Shown: positions 26,166 to 35,196 of the stretch, one piece after another
How the letters are laid out: each line of letters starts with the position of its first letter
Position numbering within the stretch: the first letter of the stretch is position 1
NCBI RefSeq assembly: GCF_031344055.1
Contig: NZ_JADBEN010000005.1
Direction: 5' to 3' (one strand)
DNA length: 64,000 nucleotides
From: Methylobacillus flagellatus_A
GTDB taxonomy: Bacteria > Pseudomonadota > Gammaproteobacteria > Burkholderiales > Methylophilaceae
Position numbers and translations under genes: made by a program
Notes under the pieces: model-generated
The model's database searches: none
What the model saw: the letters and a program-made list of their open reading frames with translations, nothing else
Told to the model about the DNA's origin: nothing

Positions 26166-28208
26166 ATGTCCAATTACCTAAAACCGCTCAAGCTGGCAGT
26201 CATCGCTGCGCTGGCAGCCAATACCCAAGTCGTTTTGGCGGAAGTTGCGCCTTATACCTTGGGTGAAATCAATGTCACAACTTTCAAAGAAGAAGCTGCC
26301 AGACTGGCAAATGACACCATTACCCAGGATGACTTGCGACTGTTTAATCGTGAAACTGTAGGTTCTGCATTGAACATGCTTCCTGGCGTCAGTTTGACTG
26401 GCGTTCAACAAGCAGGTAACGGTGCTCAACGTAACGAACAAATGGTACAGATTCGCGGATTCAACCTGCGCCAGATTCCTATTTATATTGATGGCATCCC
26501 GTTATACGTCAGCTATGACGGCTATGTTGACTTGGGCCGTTTCACGACCTACGATCTATCCAAGATCCAGGTATCCAAGGGCTTTAGTTCGGTTCTGTAT
26601 GGCGCAAACACGCTTGGCGGTGCAATCAATCTCATCAGCCGCAAGCCTGTGAAAGAATTCGAAGGTAGCGTGACTGCGGGCTTGAAGACTGATCGCGACT
26701 TCAAGTACAACGGTTACACAACCGATGCAAGCTTTGGCGGCAACCAAGGCACATGGTATTGGCAAGCCAATGCATCCTTGATCGATATCAACCGCTACCG
26801 CATGTCCAGCGACTTCACACCCAATCGCTTCGAAGATGGTGGGGTAAGAGATAACTCATACAGCCGCGACGGCAAGATCAACCTGAAATTTGGTATCACA
26901 CCGCGCGAAGGTGATGAATATTCTATTAACTATATCAACCAGCAAGCCAGCAAGGGATCGCCTCCTTACGCTGGCAGCAGCACACAAAATGTGAACCGCT
27001 GGCAGTGGCCGCAATGGGATAAGGAAAGCTTGTACTTCATTTCCGACACAAAGCTGGGGCAAGATAGCTACATCAAGCTGCGTGCTTTTTACGATAAATT
27101 CGAAAATAGGTTGGAAAACTTTGGGACAGATGCAACATATACCAATCTGGCCGCCGGCTTTCCCAGTTATTACAGCGACCATACTTATGGCAGCAGTGCA
27201 GAATTTGGCACCAAGCTGAGTGAAAACAATACACTCAAGGTTTCAGCCCATATCAAATATGATGTCCATCGATCCAATGACTTTGGAAAACCCAAGGATC
27301 GCTATGAAGATCGTACGACTTCCATCGGCATCGAAGATACACATGCATTCACTGACAAATTATCTTTGGTGACAGGTGTCAGTTACGACCAGCGTACTAA
27401 CATTGATGCTTCAACCTTCACTGCTACTGGCGTGCCTTTCGAATTTAATAAAGGCAGCGCACAAGCATGGAACCCACAAGCCGGTTTGTTCTATCGCCCG
27501 ACCGAAGACAGCGAGATTCATGTCACAGTTGCACGCAAGAGCCGCTTTGCCACATTGAAGGACAGGTTTTCCACAAGCTTTGGCACCACATTGCAAAACC
27601 CCAACCTAAAAAACGAGTTTTCAACAAACTATGAAATAGGGGCTTCTGGATTTGTCGTACCGCAACTTCGCCTGCAGGGTGCCGTGTTTTACTACGACAC
27701 CAAGGATATGATTCAGCAAATTTCAGGCTTAACTGGCTGCACCACTCCAGGTAGTCTAGGTTGCTTGCAACAAGCTAACGTTGGCAAGGTTATCAGCACG
27801 GGTATCGAAGTTGGGGCAACCTATTATGCCAATGAAGACTTGGAGTTAGGCTTCAGCTATAGCTACATAGGCCGCGATAACAAGAATAGCAATTACACAT
27901 TGCTTGGTGTTCCTCATAACAAACTATTTGCTTATGGACGCTGGCAGGCCACAAGCCAACTTGCCATTAGCGGTAATATTGACGCTAGTGACGGCACGAC
28001 ACTTTCCCGCCTAAATACCGGAAACAATGGTGTCTGGCAACCGAGTCAAGGCTATGCCCTACTCAACCTGAAAGGTACTTACCTGATCAATCAGGACTGG
28101 ACCGCCGATTTAGGGATGAACAACCTGCTCGACAAAAATTACGCATACATGGAAGGCTTCTTCTTGGAAGGACGCAATCTATTCCTGAATGTCACACGCA
28201 AGTTTTAA
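26166..28208 (+). CDS. TonB-dependent outer-membrane receptor (substrate unknown)
   Basis: This 680-residue protein has a signal peptide (about 1-25, cleavage after VVLA), then a plug domain (about 40-165) with VGSALNMLPGVSLTG, EQMVQIRGFNLRQIPIYIDG and SSVLYGANTLGGAINLISRK. A 22-strand-type barrel follows, ending in the aromatic residue of FLNVTRKF. This is the normal TonB-dependent receptor architecture. It is followed after 33 bases by a solute-binding protein and a di-haem protein, so it looks like the first gene of an uptake operon. The gene is visibly AT-richer than those two. Iron or another metal chelate is the likely cargo by analogy; no Fur box was certain. Confidence 0.93.
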   Translation: MSNYLKPLKLAVIAALAANTQVVLAEVAPYTLGEINVTTFKEEAARLANDTITQDDLRLFNRETVGSALNMLPGVSLTGVQQAGNGAQRNEQMVQIRGFNLRQIPIYIDGIPLYVSYDGYVDLGRFTTYDLSKIQVSKGFSSVLYGANTLGGAINLISRKPVKEFEGSVTAGLKTDRDFKYNGYTTDASFGGNQGTWYWQANASLIDINRYRMSSDFTPNRFEDGGVRDNSYSRDGKINLKFGITPREGDEYSINYINQQASKGSPPYAGSSTQNVNRWQWPQWDKESLYFISDTKLGQDSYIKLRAFYDKFENRLENFGTDATYTNLAAGFPSYYSDHTYGSSAEFGTKLSENNTLKVSAHIKYDVHRSNDFGKPKDRYEDRTTSIGIEDTHAFTDKLSLVTGVSYDQRTNIDASTFTATGVPFEFNKGSAQAWNPQAGLFYRPTEDSEIHVTVARKSRFATLKDRFSTSFGTTLQNPNLKNEFSTNYEIGASGFVVPQLRLQGAVFYYDTKDMIQQISGLTGCTTPGSLGCLQQANVGKVISTGIEVGATYYANEDLELGFSYSYIGRDNKNSNYTLLGVPHNKLFAYGRWQATSQLAISGNIDASDGTTLSRLNTGNNGVWQPSQGYALLNLKGTYLINQDWTADLGMNNLLDKNYAYMEGFFLEGRNLFLNVTRKF

Positions 28209-28241
28209 ACAGTTAGTTGATCATTTAGATAGGAAACCCCA

Positions 28242-29504
28242 ATGGCCAGCGCTCTTACTATCAAGGCAGCATTGCGCTGGCCGGTCCGGATTCTCATTAT
28301 CTGGTTGATGCTCGTCAGCCAGGTGTCATTATCGGCAGACATGGCCAAAGTCGTCGTGATGACCAGTTATCCGCAGGAAGTCGTTTCGCAATTCGAGGCG
28401 GCATTCGAGAAGCAATATCCGCAATACAAGCTGGAAGTGCTATGGCGGCAATCGCGCGATGCCATGGCTTACTTCAAGGAGTCCGGACAACCGGTGGATG
28501 TCTATTGGACGCCTGCCCAGCGCAACTTCGCCCAGCTTGAGAAGATGCAGGCGTTCCAACCGCTGAACCTTGACCTCGACGGCCTGCCTGCCGAGGTGAA
28601 CGGCTTTGCCTTGCGGGAAGGCAACCACATTGCTACTGAGATTGCCGGGTACGGCATCGTGAGCAATCCACAAGCGCTGACAAATGCCGGGCTCACCATT
28701 CCCAGAAACTGGACAGACCTCAGCCATCCTGCACTCAAAGGCAAGATTGCATTACCCGTACCGTCAAAAGTAGGCTATGCGCCTCTCCTCATCGACATCC
28801 TGCTCCAGGGCTATGGCTGGCAGGCTGGATGGAACCTGTTGCAGGCCATTGCCGCCAATGCCGAACTGGTGACTTCGGGAGCTACCTTTGTCAGCGACGA
28901 TGTTGCCAGCGGCCGCTTGTTAGCCGGGCTCACCATTGATTTCCTCACCGCCTCGGCTATCGCCAACGGCGCCCCTTTGCAGTTCGTTTATCCGGAACTG
29001 ACCGGCTATTCGCCCGCCCATCTTGCCATTATGAAAAATACCGGCAATCTCGAAGGAGCCAGGGCATTCAGCAAATTCGTGCTTTCTGAACAAGGCCAAC
29101 GGCTGTTGTTCCACCCCGATATCCGCAAACTGCCGGTCAGGCCGTCTGTTTATGCAAACAAGCCTGCGGCTTACTTCAACCCTTTCGAGGACAACCCTTC
29201 GTTCGTATATGACACCCGGCGCGGGTTTGCGCGCCAGGACATCACCAATGCCTTGTTCGACGCCATCATCACGTTGAACCTGGCCTCCCTGCAAAAAGCG
29301 GTCAGCGCCATCCAGGATGCCAGCAACCAATCCGGCCCGGACGCCTCGGAGGTGGTGAAGGCAACACAATTGCTGCACTCCCTGCCGATCGACGAAGCAG
29401 GCGCGGAAGCGATACGCACATTGAATCCGGCCGAAGTCACGCGCTGGCAGCGCATCATGCATGACCGTTATGAAGAAGCCGCAAAGATTGCATCACCGCA
29501 TTAA
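28242..29504 (+). CDS. ABC-type periplasmic solute-binding protein (family 1, Fe3+-like), orphan
   Basis: This 420-residue secreted protein has a hydrophobic signal segment (about 13-33) and an N-lobe beginning VVVMTSYPQEVVSQFEAAFE, then YKLEVLWRQSRDAMAYFKES. That resembles the binding proteins of the iron/thiamin/2-aminoethylphosphonate class. The C-terminal about 100 residues (from RRGFARQDITNALFDAII) go beyond the usual length of about 330. No permease or ATPase gene is nearby, so it must borrow one or act differently. It lies 33 bases after the receptor and 6 bases before the di-haem gene, a tight operon. Confidence 0.85.
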   Translation: MASALTIKAALRWPVRILIIWLMLVSQVSLSADMAKVVVMTSYPQEVVSQFEAAFEKQYPQYKLEVLWRQSRDAMAYFKESGQPVDVYWTPAQRNFAQLEKMQAFQPLNLDLDGLPAEVNGFALREGNHIATEIAGYGIVSNPQALTNAGLTIPRNWTDLSHPALKGKIALPVPSKVGYAPLLIDILLQGYGWQAGWNLLQAIAANAELVTSGATFVSDDVASGRLLAGLTIDFLTASAIANGAPLQFVYPELTGYSPAHLAIMKNTGNLEGARAFSKFVLSEQGQRLLFHPDIRKLPVRPSVYANKPAAYFNPFEDNPSFVYDTRRGFARQDITNALFDAIITLNLASLQKAVSAIQDASNQSGPDASEVVKATQLLHSLPIDEAGAEAIRTLNPAEVTRWQRIMHDRYEEAAKIASPH

Positions 29505-29510
29505 GGCTCA

Positions 29511-30863
29511 ATGCACGGCATCCTGTCCCTCACGGTAGTCCTAGTTACCCTGTTCGCTATCCAGGCCAGCGGCAATGAGCCGGCTCAGGTCATGACCAAC
29601 GTCGCCAACCGTGAAGCCTATACGCAAGCCGTCAGCCCGCTTTCCACCGAAGAAAGGCAGCAATTCCTGCAAGGCCGCAGCCTGGTCAGGCAGAGCTGGA
29701 TCATTTCGCCCGCGATGGACAACGATATTGCCGGATTGGGGCCGCTATACAACCGCAACGCCTGCATCGCCTGTCATGCCAAGAACGGCCGGGGCTTCGC
29801 ACCAAACGCGCCAGAAGAATCCATGCGTGCCATGCTGGTCCGCCTGAGCCTGCCTGGCAAAACGCATACGGGCGCGCCCGTTCCCCATCCAGCCTACGGC
29901 GACCAATTGCAGGAATTCGGCGCTCCCGGCGTCAAGGCCGAAGGGCGTGCCCATCTGCATTATGAAGAAACCGAGGTAACGCTGGATGGCGGTGAAGCCG
30001 TTCGGCTGCGCAAGCCTATACTAGAATTCAGCGGACTCGCCTACGGCCCTCTCCCCGCCAATATTCAAACCTCAGCCCGCATTGCGCCTGCCATCCATGG
30101 CATGGGCCTGCTGGAGGCGATTGCGGACGACACCTTGCTTGCGCTGCAGGCAATGCCAAAACCAGGCAAGATCAAAGGGCGTGTGAACCGCGTCTGGAGC
30201 GTGGAGAAGCAACAGCAGGTCATCGGGCGTTTCGGCTGGAAGGCCAATGTCGCGACGGTGCGGGAGCAGACTGCGAGCGCATTGGCGGGAGACATGGGCT
30301 TGAGCTCCCACTTGTTTCCGCATGGCAACTGCGCCGAGTGTCAAACCGGGTGCCGGCAAGCTCCGGTCTCGGGCAGGCCGGAAATCCCAGCCACCCAGCT
30401 CGCGCAAATGGAATTCTACCAATTGGCGCTCGCCGTGCCCTCGCCGCGCCGTCAGGACGACCCGAGGGTGCAACGGGGCGCTGCACTGTTCCGCCAGGCG
30501 CAATGCGCGGCCTGCCACCTGCCTGAAATCAGGACCGGCGAATTTCCCAGGCTGGCCGCCCTGGGCAACCAGGCCATCGCCCCTTATACCGATTTGCTGT
30601 TGCACGACATGGGGCCGGAACTGGCGGACCATCGCCCGGACTTTGCCGCCAGCGGCAGAGAATGGCGCACCCCGCCGCTCTGGGGGATCGGCCTCGCAAA
30701 GCAGGTGGAGCCGAATGCGGGCTTTCTGCACGATGGCCGGGCCAGATCTATCCTCGAAGCGATCCTCTGGCATGGCGGCGAGGCGCAGGAGTCCCGCGCC
30801 ATGGTGCAGCAGATGTCGCCACAGGAACGGCAATGGCTGCTGGATTTTATCGAATCGCTGTAA
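29511..30863 (+). CDS. Di-haem c-type cytochrome, DUF1111 family (putative oxidoreductase)
   Basis: This 450-residue secreted protein has a signal peptide (about 1-21) and two haem-binding CXXCH motifs: CIACH at residues 85-89 and CAACH at 332-336. A further Cys cluster NCAECQTGC (274-281) lacks a haem histidine. Other DUF1111 signatures are TDLLLHDMG, WRTPPLWGIG and FLHDGRARSILEAILWHGGE. The family is annotated as a thiol oxidoreductase-like or peroxidase-like protein, often in iron-uptake neighbourhoods. Here it closes a receptor/binding-protein operon, hinting at redox handling of the imported metal in the periplasm. That role is inference. Confidence 0.9.
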   Translation: MHGILSLTVVLVTLFAIQASGNEPAQVMTNVANREAYTQAVSPLSTEERQQFLQGRSLVRQSWIISPAMDNDIAGLGPLYNRNACIACHAKNGRGFAPNAPEESMRAMLVRLSLPGKTHTGAPVPHPAYGDQLQEFGAPGVKAEGRAHLHYEETEVTLDGGEAVRLRKPILEFSGLAYGPLPANIQTSARIAPAIHGMGLLEAIADDTLLALQAMPKPGKIKGRVNRVWSVEKQQQVIGRFGWKANVATVREQTASALAGDMGLSSHLFPHGNCAECQTGCRQAPVSGRPEIPATQLAQMEFYQLALAVPSPRRQDDPRVQRGAALFRQAQCAACHLPEIRTGEFPRLAALGNQAIAPYTDLLLHDMGPELADHRPDFAASGREWRTPPLWGIGLAKQVEPNAGFLHDGRARSILEAILWHGGEAQESRAMVQQMSPQERQWLLDFIESL

Positions 30864-30948
30864 GCGCTTGTTCCAAGTCTCGTATCATCTTGCGGAGAAA
30901 GGGCTATGATATGCCTGTCCATTACATCCCTTGCCACGCCTTTACATC

Positions 30949-32595
30949 ATGATCGCCATCCTCGAAGCCAAGCGCGCCGGTTTGCTCTCCCGCCAATACT
31001 GGTCGCGCAACATCATGTCGGGCTTGATCGTCGGGGTCGTCGCCCTCCCGCTCGCCATGGCGTTCGCGATCGCATCAGGCGCCAAGCCCGAGCAAGGCTT
31101 GTACACCGCGATTGTCGCGGGCACGCTCGCCTCCCTGTTCGGCGGCAGCCGCCTGCAGATTACCGGCCCGACCGGGGCGTTCATCGTCATCCTTGCCGGC
31201 ATTACGGCGAAATACGGCATCGCAGGCTTGCAGATCGCCACCCTGATGGCCGGCATCATGCTGCTCGTCATGGGGCTGACGCGCATGGGCAGCGTGATCC
31301 GCTATATCCCGGAACCGGTGATCATCGGCTTCACCAGCGGGATCGCCGTCATCATCTTCGTCGGGCAATGGCAGGACTTCTTCGGCCTCACGCCGCAGGC
31401 CTCGCACCATTTCCACGAGAAACTCTGGCACCTGTTGGAAGCCCTGCCGCAGCTGCAATGGCAGACCACATTGCTTGGCGCGTTCACGCTGGCAGTGCTG
31501 CTCCTGTCCAACCGCTACCTGAAAAAAATCCCCGGCCCCCTGGTCGCGATCGTGGCAGCCACTATCGTGCAGTCTGTCTTTCAACCTGAACAGGTCGCCA
31601 CCATAGGCAGCGCGTTCGGCGGCATCCCGCAGGCATTGCCGCATTTTGCCCTGCCCGAGGGCATCAGTCCCGCCGTCATGATAGAGCTGATCGGCCCGGC
31701 CTTCACCATTGCGCTGCTGGGCGCCATCGAATCGTTGCTCTCGGCCGTCGTTGCCGACAATATGGCGGGCACGCGCCACCAGTCCAACCAGGAACTGATC
31801 GGGCAAGGTATTGCCAACATCGCCTCGCCATTGTTCGGCGGGTTCGCCGCGACCGGCGCGCTGGCCCGCACCGCGACCAATATCCGCAACGGAGCCAACA
31901 GCCCGTTATCCGGCATCGTGCATGCGGCCACCCTGGTGTTGATCGTGGTACTGCTGGCGCCATTGGCCGTGAATATCCCGCTGGCGGCGCTCGCGGCCAT
32001 CCTGTTCGTGGTGGCCTACAACATGAGCGAGGCCCATCGCTTCCTGCACATGGCGAGGACTGCGCCGCGCGCCGACGTGGCCGTGCTGCTGATCACCTTC
32101 CTGCTCACCGTGTTCAGCGACCTAGTGGTTGCCGTCAATATCGGCGTCGTGCTTGCCGCATTATTGTTCATGAAGCGCATGGCGGACACGGTGAACGTGA
32201 CGCAACTGAGCGATGACGACTTACAGCAGGAATACGGCCAGCGCGAATGGCGCCTGCCGTCCAGCACGCTGGTCTATCGCCTGGAAGGGCCGTTCTTCTT
32301 CGGCGCTGCCGAGCACTTGCAACACCGACTGCAAACCCTGCGCGAGGATACCGACACCATCGTGCTGAGGATGGCGCGCGTGCCTATCATGGACGCCACC
32401 GGCATGCAGGCATTGTGGAACCTGCTGGACACCTGCAGACAGCACCAGATCCGGTTGGTAATCGCCGAGGCCAGGCCCAATATCCTGGAAAAGCTGCGCC
32501 GCGCCGGGCTCACCAGCCAGATTGGCGAGCATAATGTGTTGCCGCACCTGCACTTGCTGTGGCCGGAAGCTCCTTCCCCCGCCCCTCTCCATTGA
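30949..32595 (+). CDS. SulP-family anion transporter with STAS domain
   Basis: This is a 548-residue inner-membrane transporter. The start is taken at ATG 30949 (MIAILEAKRAGLLSRQYWSR); an in-frame TTG 18 bases upstream is an alternative. It has about a dozen membrane segments with the SulP signatures VGVVALPLAMAFAIASGAKP and LFGGSRLQITGPTGAFIVIL, then NQELIGQGIANIASPLFGG, and a C-terminal STAS domain (about 430-540, IVLRMARVPIMDATGMQALW). SulP proteins carry sulfate, bicarbonate or other anions. No carbonic anhydrase lies beside it, so substrate is open. It is 85 bases after the di-haem gene and perhaps separate. Confidence 0.92.
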   Translation: MIAILEAKRAGLLSRQYWSRNIMSGLIVGVVALPLAMAFAIASGAKPEQGLYTAIVAGTLASLFGGSRLQITGPTGAFIVILAGITAKYGIAGLQIATLMAGIMLLVMGLTRMGSVIRYIPEPVIIGFTSGIAVIIFVGQWQDFFGLTPQASHHFHEKLWHLLEALPQLQWQTTLLGAFTLAVLLLSNRYLKKIPGPLVAIVAATIVQSVFQPEQVATIGSAFGGIPQALPHFALPEGISPAVMIELIGPAFTIALLGAIESLLSAVVADNMAGTRHQSNQELIGQGIANIASPLFGGFAATGALARTATNIRNGANSPLSGIVHAATLVLIVVLLAPLAVNIPLAALAAILFVVAYNMSEAHRFLHMARTAPRADVAVLLITFLLTVFSDLVVAVNIGVVLAALLFMKRMADTVNVTQLSDDDLQQEYGQREWRLPSSTLVYRLEGPFFFGAAEHLQHRLQTLREDTDTIVLRMARVPIMDATGMQALWNLLDTCRQHQIRLVIAEARPNILEKLRRAGLTSQIGEHNVLPHLHLLWPEAPSPAPLH

Positions 32596-32719
32596 ATGGT
32601 GTTGCAAACTTTTCCGTACGATCCGATTGAGCACGCATTAATTGGCCGACATGCGCAGCATCCAACCCTGTTCGCAACGAAAATTGGCATTTTCTCCACA
32701 TTCTTTGTTAGTATACGAC

Positions 32720-32805
32720 CCACGCTAGGGGTCCTGAAGAGCCGATCTTCGGGTGAGACATACCCTTGAACCTGACCTGGATAATGCCAGCGTAGGAAAG
32801 CGCAA
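32720..32805 (+). ncRNA. TPP (thiamin pyrophosphate) riboswitch
   Basis: Diagnostic THI-box segments are in order: CTAGGGGTCC (32725-32734), GGGTGAGACATACCC (32751-32765, corresponding to the CTGAGA region), CCTTGAACCTGACCTGGATAA (32764-32784) and TGCCAGCGTAGGAAAGC. The outer P1 helix is ACGCT (32722-32726) with AGCGT (32789-32793). It lies in the leader of the following TonB-dependent receptor. Possible -35 TTGGCA (32684) and -10 TAGTAT (32709) precede it, with long spacing. I could not decide whether the downstream platform works by terminator or by start-site sequestration. Confidence 0.93.
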
Positions 32806-32891
32806 AGCCACTCAAGGTCCATTCATTTCCCCGAGGTAGGCTCTTTGTCCGTTCCTGCGCGTAGCTTGTCCCTAACGCGAGTGAACACACA

Positions 32892-35048
32892 ATGCCTGCT
32901 TTTACTTTCCGTCAAAAACTCAGCGTGCTGGCCGTTGCCTGCGCTTATGCGCCTGCCGCGCTGGCACAGACCGCCGATGACAGCGATAACGCACTGCCGG
33001 AGGTCGTCGTCACCTCCGCATCGACTGATGGCGTGGCGCGCCGCGCCAGCATCGGCAGCTTTCCCGAAACATCGCTGCTGCAGACGCCAGCCTCGGTCAA
33101 CGTGATTACGCAGGAGCAGATGCAGGACCGCAGCATACGTTCCGCGACTGACGCCGTGAAGTGGGATGCCAGCGTGCAGAATTCCTACAATGCGGTCGGC
33201 CTGGCCGACTGGTTTGCGATCCGCGGCTTCGTGCTCGACCAGGGCGCCAACTACCGCAAGGACGGCATGGTGATTCTCGCGCAGGCCAGGGTGCCGATGG
33301 AGAACAAGGAACGTATCGAGATACTGAAAGGCCTGGCCGGCCTGCAGGCGGGGATTGCCGCATCGGGCGGCATGCTCAACTACGTGACCAAGCGCCCCAC
33401 CGACGCCCCGCTGCGTTCCGCGACGTTCGAAGTCCGCGAGCGCGGCACGGTGTACGGTGCAGTGGACCTGGGCGGGCGCTCCGAGGACGGCGTCTTCGGT
33501 TACCGCATCAATGCCGCGGCGGAAGACATCAAGTCGTATGTCGACGGCTCGACAGGCAACCGCAACTTCATTTCGGGCGCGTTTGACTTCCGCCTGAGCG
33601 AACGCGCGCTGTTGCAGCTCGACCTCGATTACCAGCACAAGTCGCAACTGACCGTGCCGGGGTTCCAATTGCTCGGGCCGGAGCAGCACATCCCGACCGG
33701 CATCCGCGCCAAGCAGATGCTCAATGACCAATCCTGGAGCCGCCCCGTCGTCGATGACAGCTATAACCTCGGCGTGAAATTCGACTATGCGTTGAATGAC
33801 GATTGGCGCACCATCCTGCAAGCTAACCAATCTACCCTGCATCGTGATGATGGGGTGACCTTGCCTTCCGGCTGTCAAGCGCAAGGGCTGATCGTCGGCT
33901 ATTGCAGCGACGGCGGTTATTCGATGTACGACTTGCGCCGCAAGAACGACAAGCGCTCGATCACGACCACCCAGGCGCTGTTGCAAGGCAATTTCACGAC
34001 AGGCGGCGTGCGCCACGAGCTGACCACAGGCGTATCCACGCTGAACCGCCGCGATCACTTTGCCGATTACGTATTCAACTATGTCGGCGAGAGCAATATC
34101 TATAATCCGGTCTACTACGATAATTTCGCGCTCGCCGACGTCAATCCGGTGCATTTGCGCCGCAAGGATGAGGAGCGCGCAATATTCGTGCAGGATGTTA
34201 TGGCGCTCACTGACCAACTCAGGTTGCACGCTGGCGTGCGCTACGTGCAGCTCAAGCGCGACCAGTTCAATGCCTCGGGCGAGACGACGCGACGCACGGA
34301 TGACGACTTTGTCTTGCCGAGCGTCGCCCTGCTCTACAACCTGCAGCCGTCATTGGCGGTTTACGGCTCGTATTCGCAAGGCCTGGAACCGGGCGGCACA
34401 GCGCCGACCGGCACCACCAACGCCGAAATCATCATGGACCCCAGCAGGTCCAGGCAGCTCGAACTCGGCGTGAAAGCGGACGTGACGCGCGATGTCAGCC
34501 TGTCTGCCGCCGTATTCCAGATCAAGCGCAACCATGAATATGTGGATGCCACGCCGACCTACGTCATCAACGGCACGCAGGTCAACCGCGGCCTGGAATT
34601 CGCCGCACAAGGCCGCGTCACGCGCGACTGGATACTGGGCGCCAGTTTCACCGCACTGCAGGCCAAGGCCGAAGGCACGGACGATGCGCGCATCGAGGGC
34701 AAGCAGGTCGGCAACGTGCCGAGGTTCAAATCCGCGGTTTATTCCGAGTATGCATGGCCTGGCCTGCCGGCCCTTAAACTGAATGCGACATGGCTCTATT
34801 CATCCAGCAAAAACTTCGCGCCGAACAACGAGATCGCGGCATTGAACAGGAAAGTGGAGGGCTACCATGTGCTGAACCTGGGCGCACGCTACACGGCCAA
34901 GCTCGGCAATACTGCAACCACCTTCCGCGCTGGCGTGGACAACGTGTTCAACAAGTTCTATTGGGGCGATGCATCTAGCGCGTTCGGCGGCTACCTGATC
35001 CCGGGCGCGCCGCGCGTATTCCGCGTGTCGGCGCAAATCGACTTCTGA
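32892..35048 (+). CDS. TonB-dependent receptor, predicted thiamin (or thiamin precursor) uptake
   Basis: This 718-residue outer-membrane receptor has a signal peptide (1 to about 25, ending PAALAQ) and plug domain with LPEVVVTSAS and PASVNVITQEQMQDRSIRSA. ADWFAIRGFVLDQGANYRKD and LAGLQAGIAASGGMLNYVTK follow, then a barrel ending RVFRVSAQIDF. By sequence it looks like the siderophore-receptor subclass, but a TPP riboswitch sits directly in its leader and nothing else lies between. Riboswitch-controlled TonB receptors are proposed thiamin transporters in other bacteria. I therefore predict thiamin, its phosphates or a pyrimidine/thiazole precursor as substrate. It is monocistronic with a terminator after it. 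Confidence 0.9.
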   Translation: MPAFTFRQKLSVLAVACAYAPAALAQTADDSDNALPEVVVTSASTDGVARRASIGSFPETSLLQTPASVNVITQEQMQDRSIRSATDAVKWDASVQNSYNAVGLADWFAIRGFVLDQGANYRKDGMVILAQARVPMENKERIEILKGLAGLQAGIAASGGMLNYVTKRPTDAPLRSATFEVRERGTVYGAVDLGGRSEDGVFGYRINAAAEDIKSYVDGSTGNRNFISGAFDFRLSERALLQLDLDYQHKSQLTVPGFQLLGPEQHIPTGIRAKQMLNDQSWSRPVVDDSYNLGVKFDYALNDDWRTILQANQSTLHRDDGVTLPSGCQAQGLIVGYCSDGGYSMYDLRRKNDKRSITTTQALLQGNFTTGGVRHELTTGVSTLNRRDHFADYVFNYVGESNIYNPVYYDNFALADVNPVHLRRKDEERAIFVQDVMALTDQLRLHAGVRYVQLKRDQFNASGETTRRTDDDFVLPSVALLYNLQPSLAVYGSYSQGLEPGGTAPTGTTNAEIIMDPSRSRQLELGVKADVTRDVSLSAAVFQIKRNHEYVDATPTYVINGTQVNRGLEFAAQGRVTRDWILGASFTALQAKAEGTDDARIEGKQVGNVPRFKSAVYSEYAWPGLPALKLNATWLYSSSKNFAPNNEIAALNRKVEGYHVLNLGARYTAKLGNTATTFRAGVDNVFNKFYWGDASSAFGGYLIPGAPRVFRVSAQIDF

Positions 35049-35125
35049 CCGATTCCTGAAATCGAAGAAAAGCCGCCCGACTTTTGACGTCATCCCATGT
35101 AAGCGTCATTTATTTCAATTAGGGT

Positions 35126-35162
35126 AAAAACGCCGCTACGGGATCACGCTTAGCGGCGTTTT
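35126..35162 (+). terminator. Rho-independent terminator after TonB receptor
   Basis: AAAACGCCGCTA (35127-35138) and TAGCGGCGTTTT (35151-35162) form a perfect 12-bp stem with a 12-base loop, ending in a T-run. It follows the riboswitch-controlled receptor by about 80 bases and can also serve the convergent DUF779 gene. Confidence 0.85.
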
Positions 35163-35196
35163 GCTGGATTGGATAGCTCATATAGCCAAGCTTCGA

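Noticed and set aside
28242..32595. Methanobactin-like copper uptake locus
   Set aside because: The di-haem protein has DUF1111 motifs, not the MauG/MbnH pattern, and there is no precursor peptide or MbnB/MbnC-like gene.
32823..34229. 468-codon reverse frame over the second TonB receptor
   Set aside because: It is antisense to a well-supported receptor, overlaps the riboswitch leader and has no homology-like motifs.
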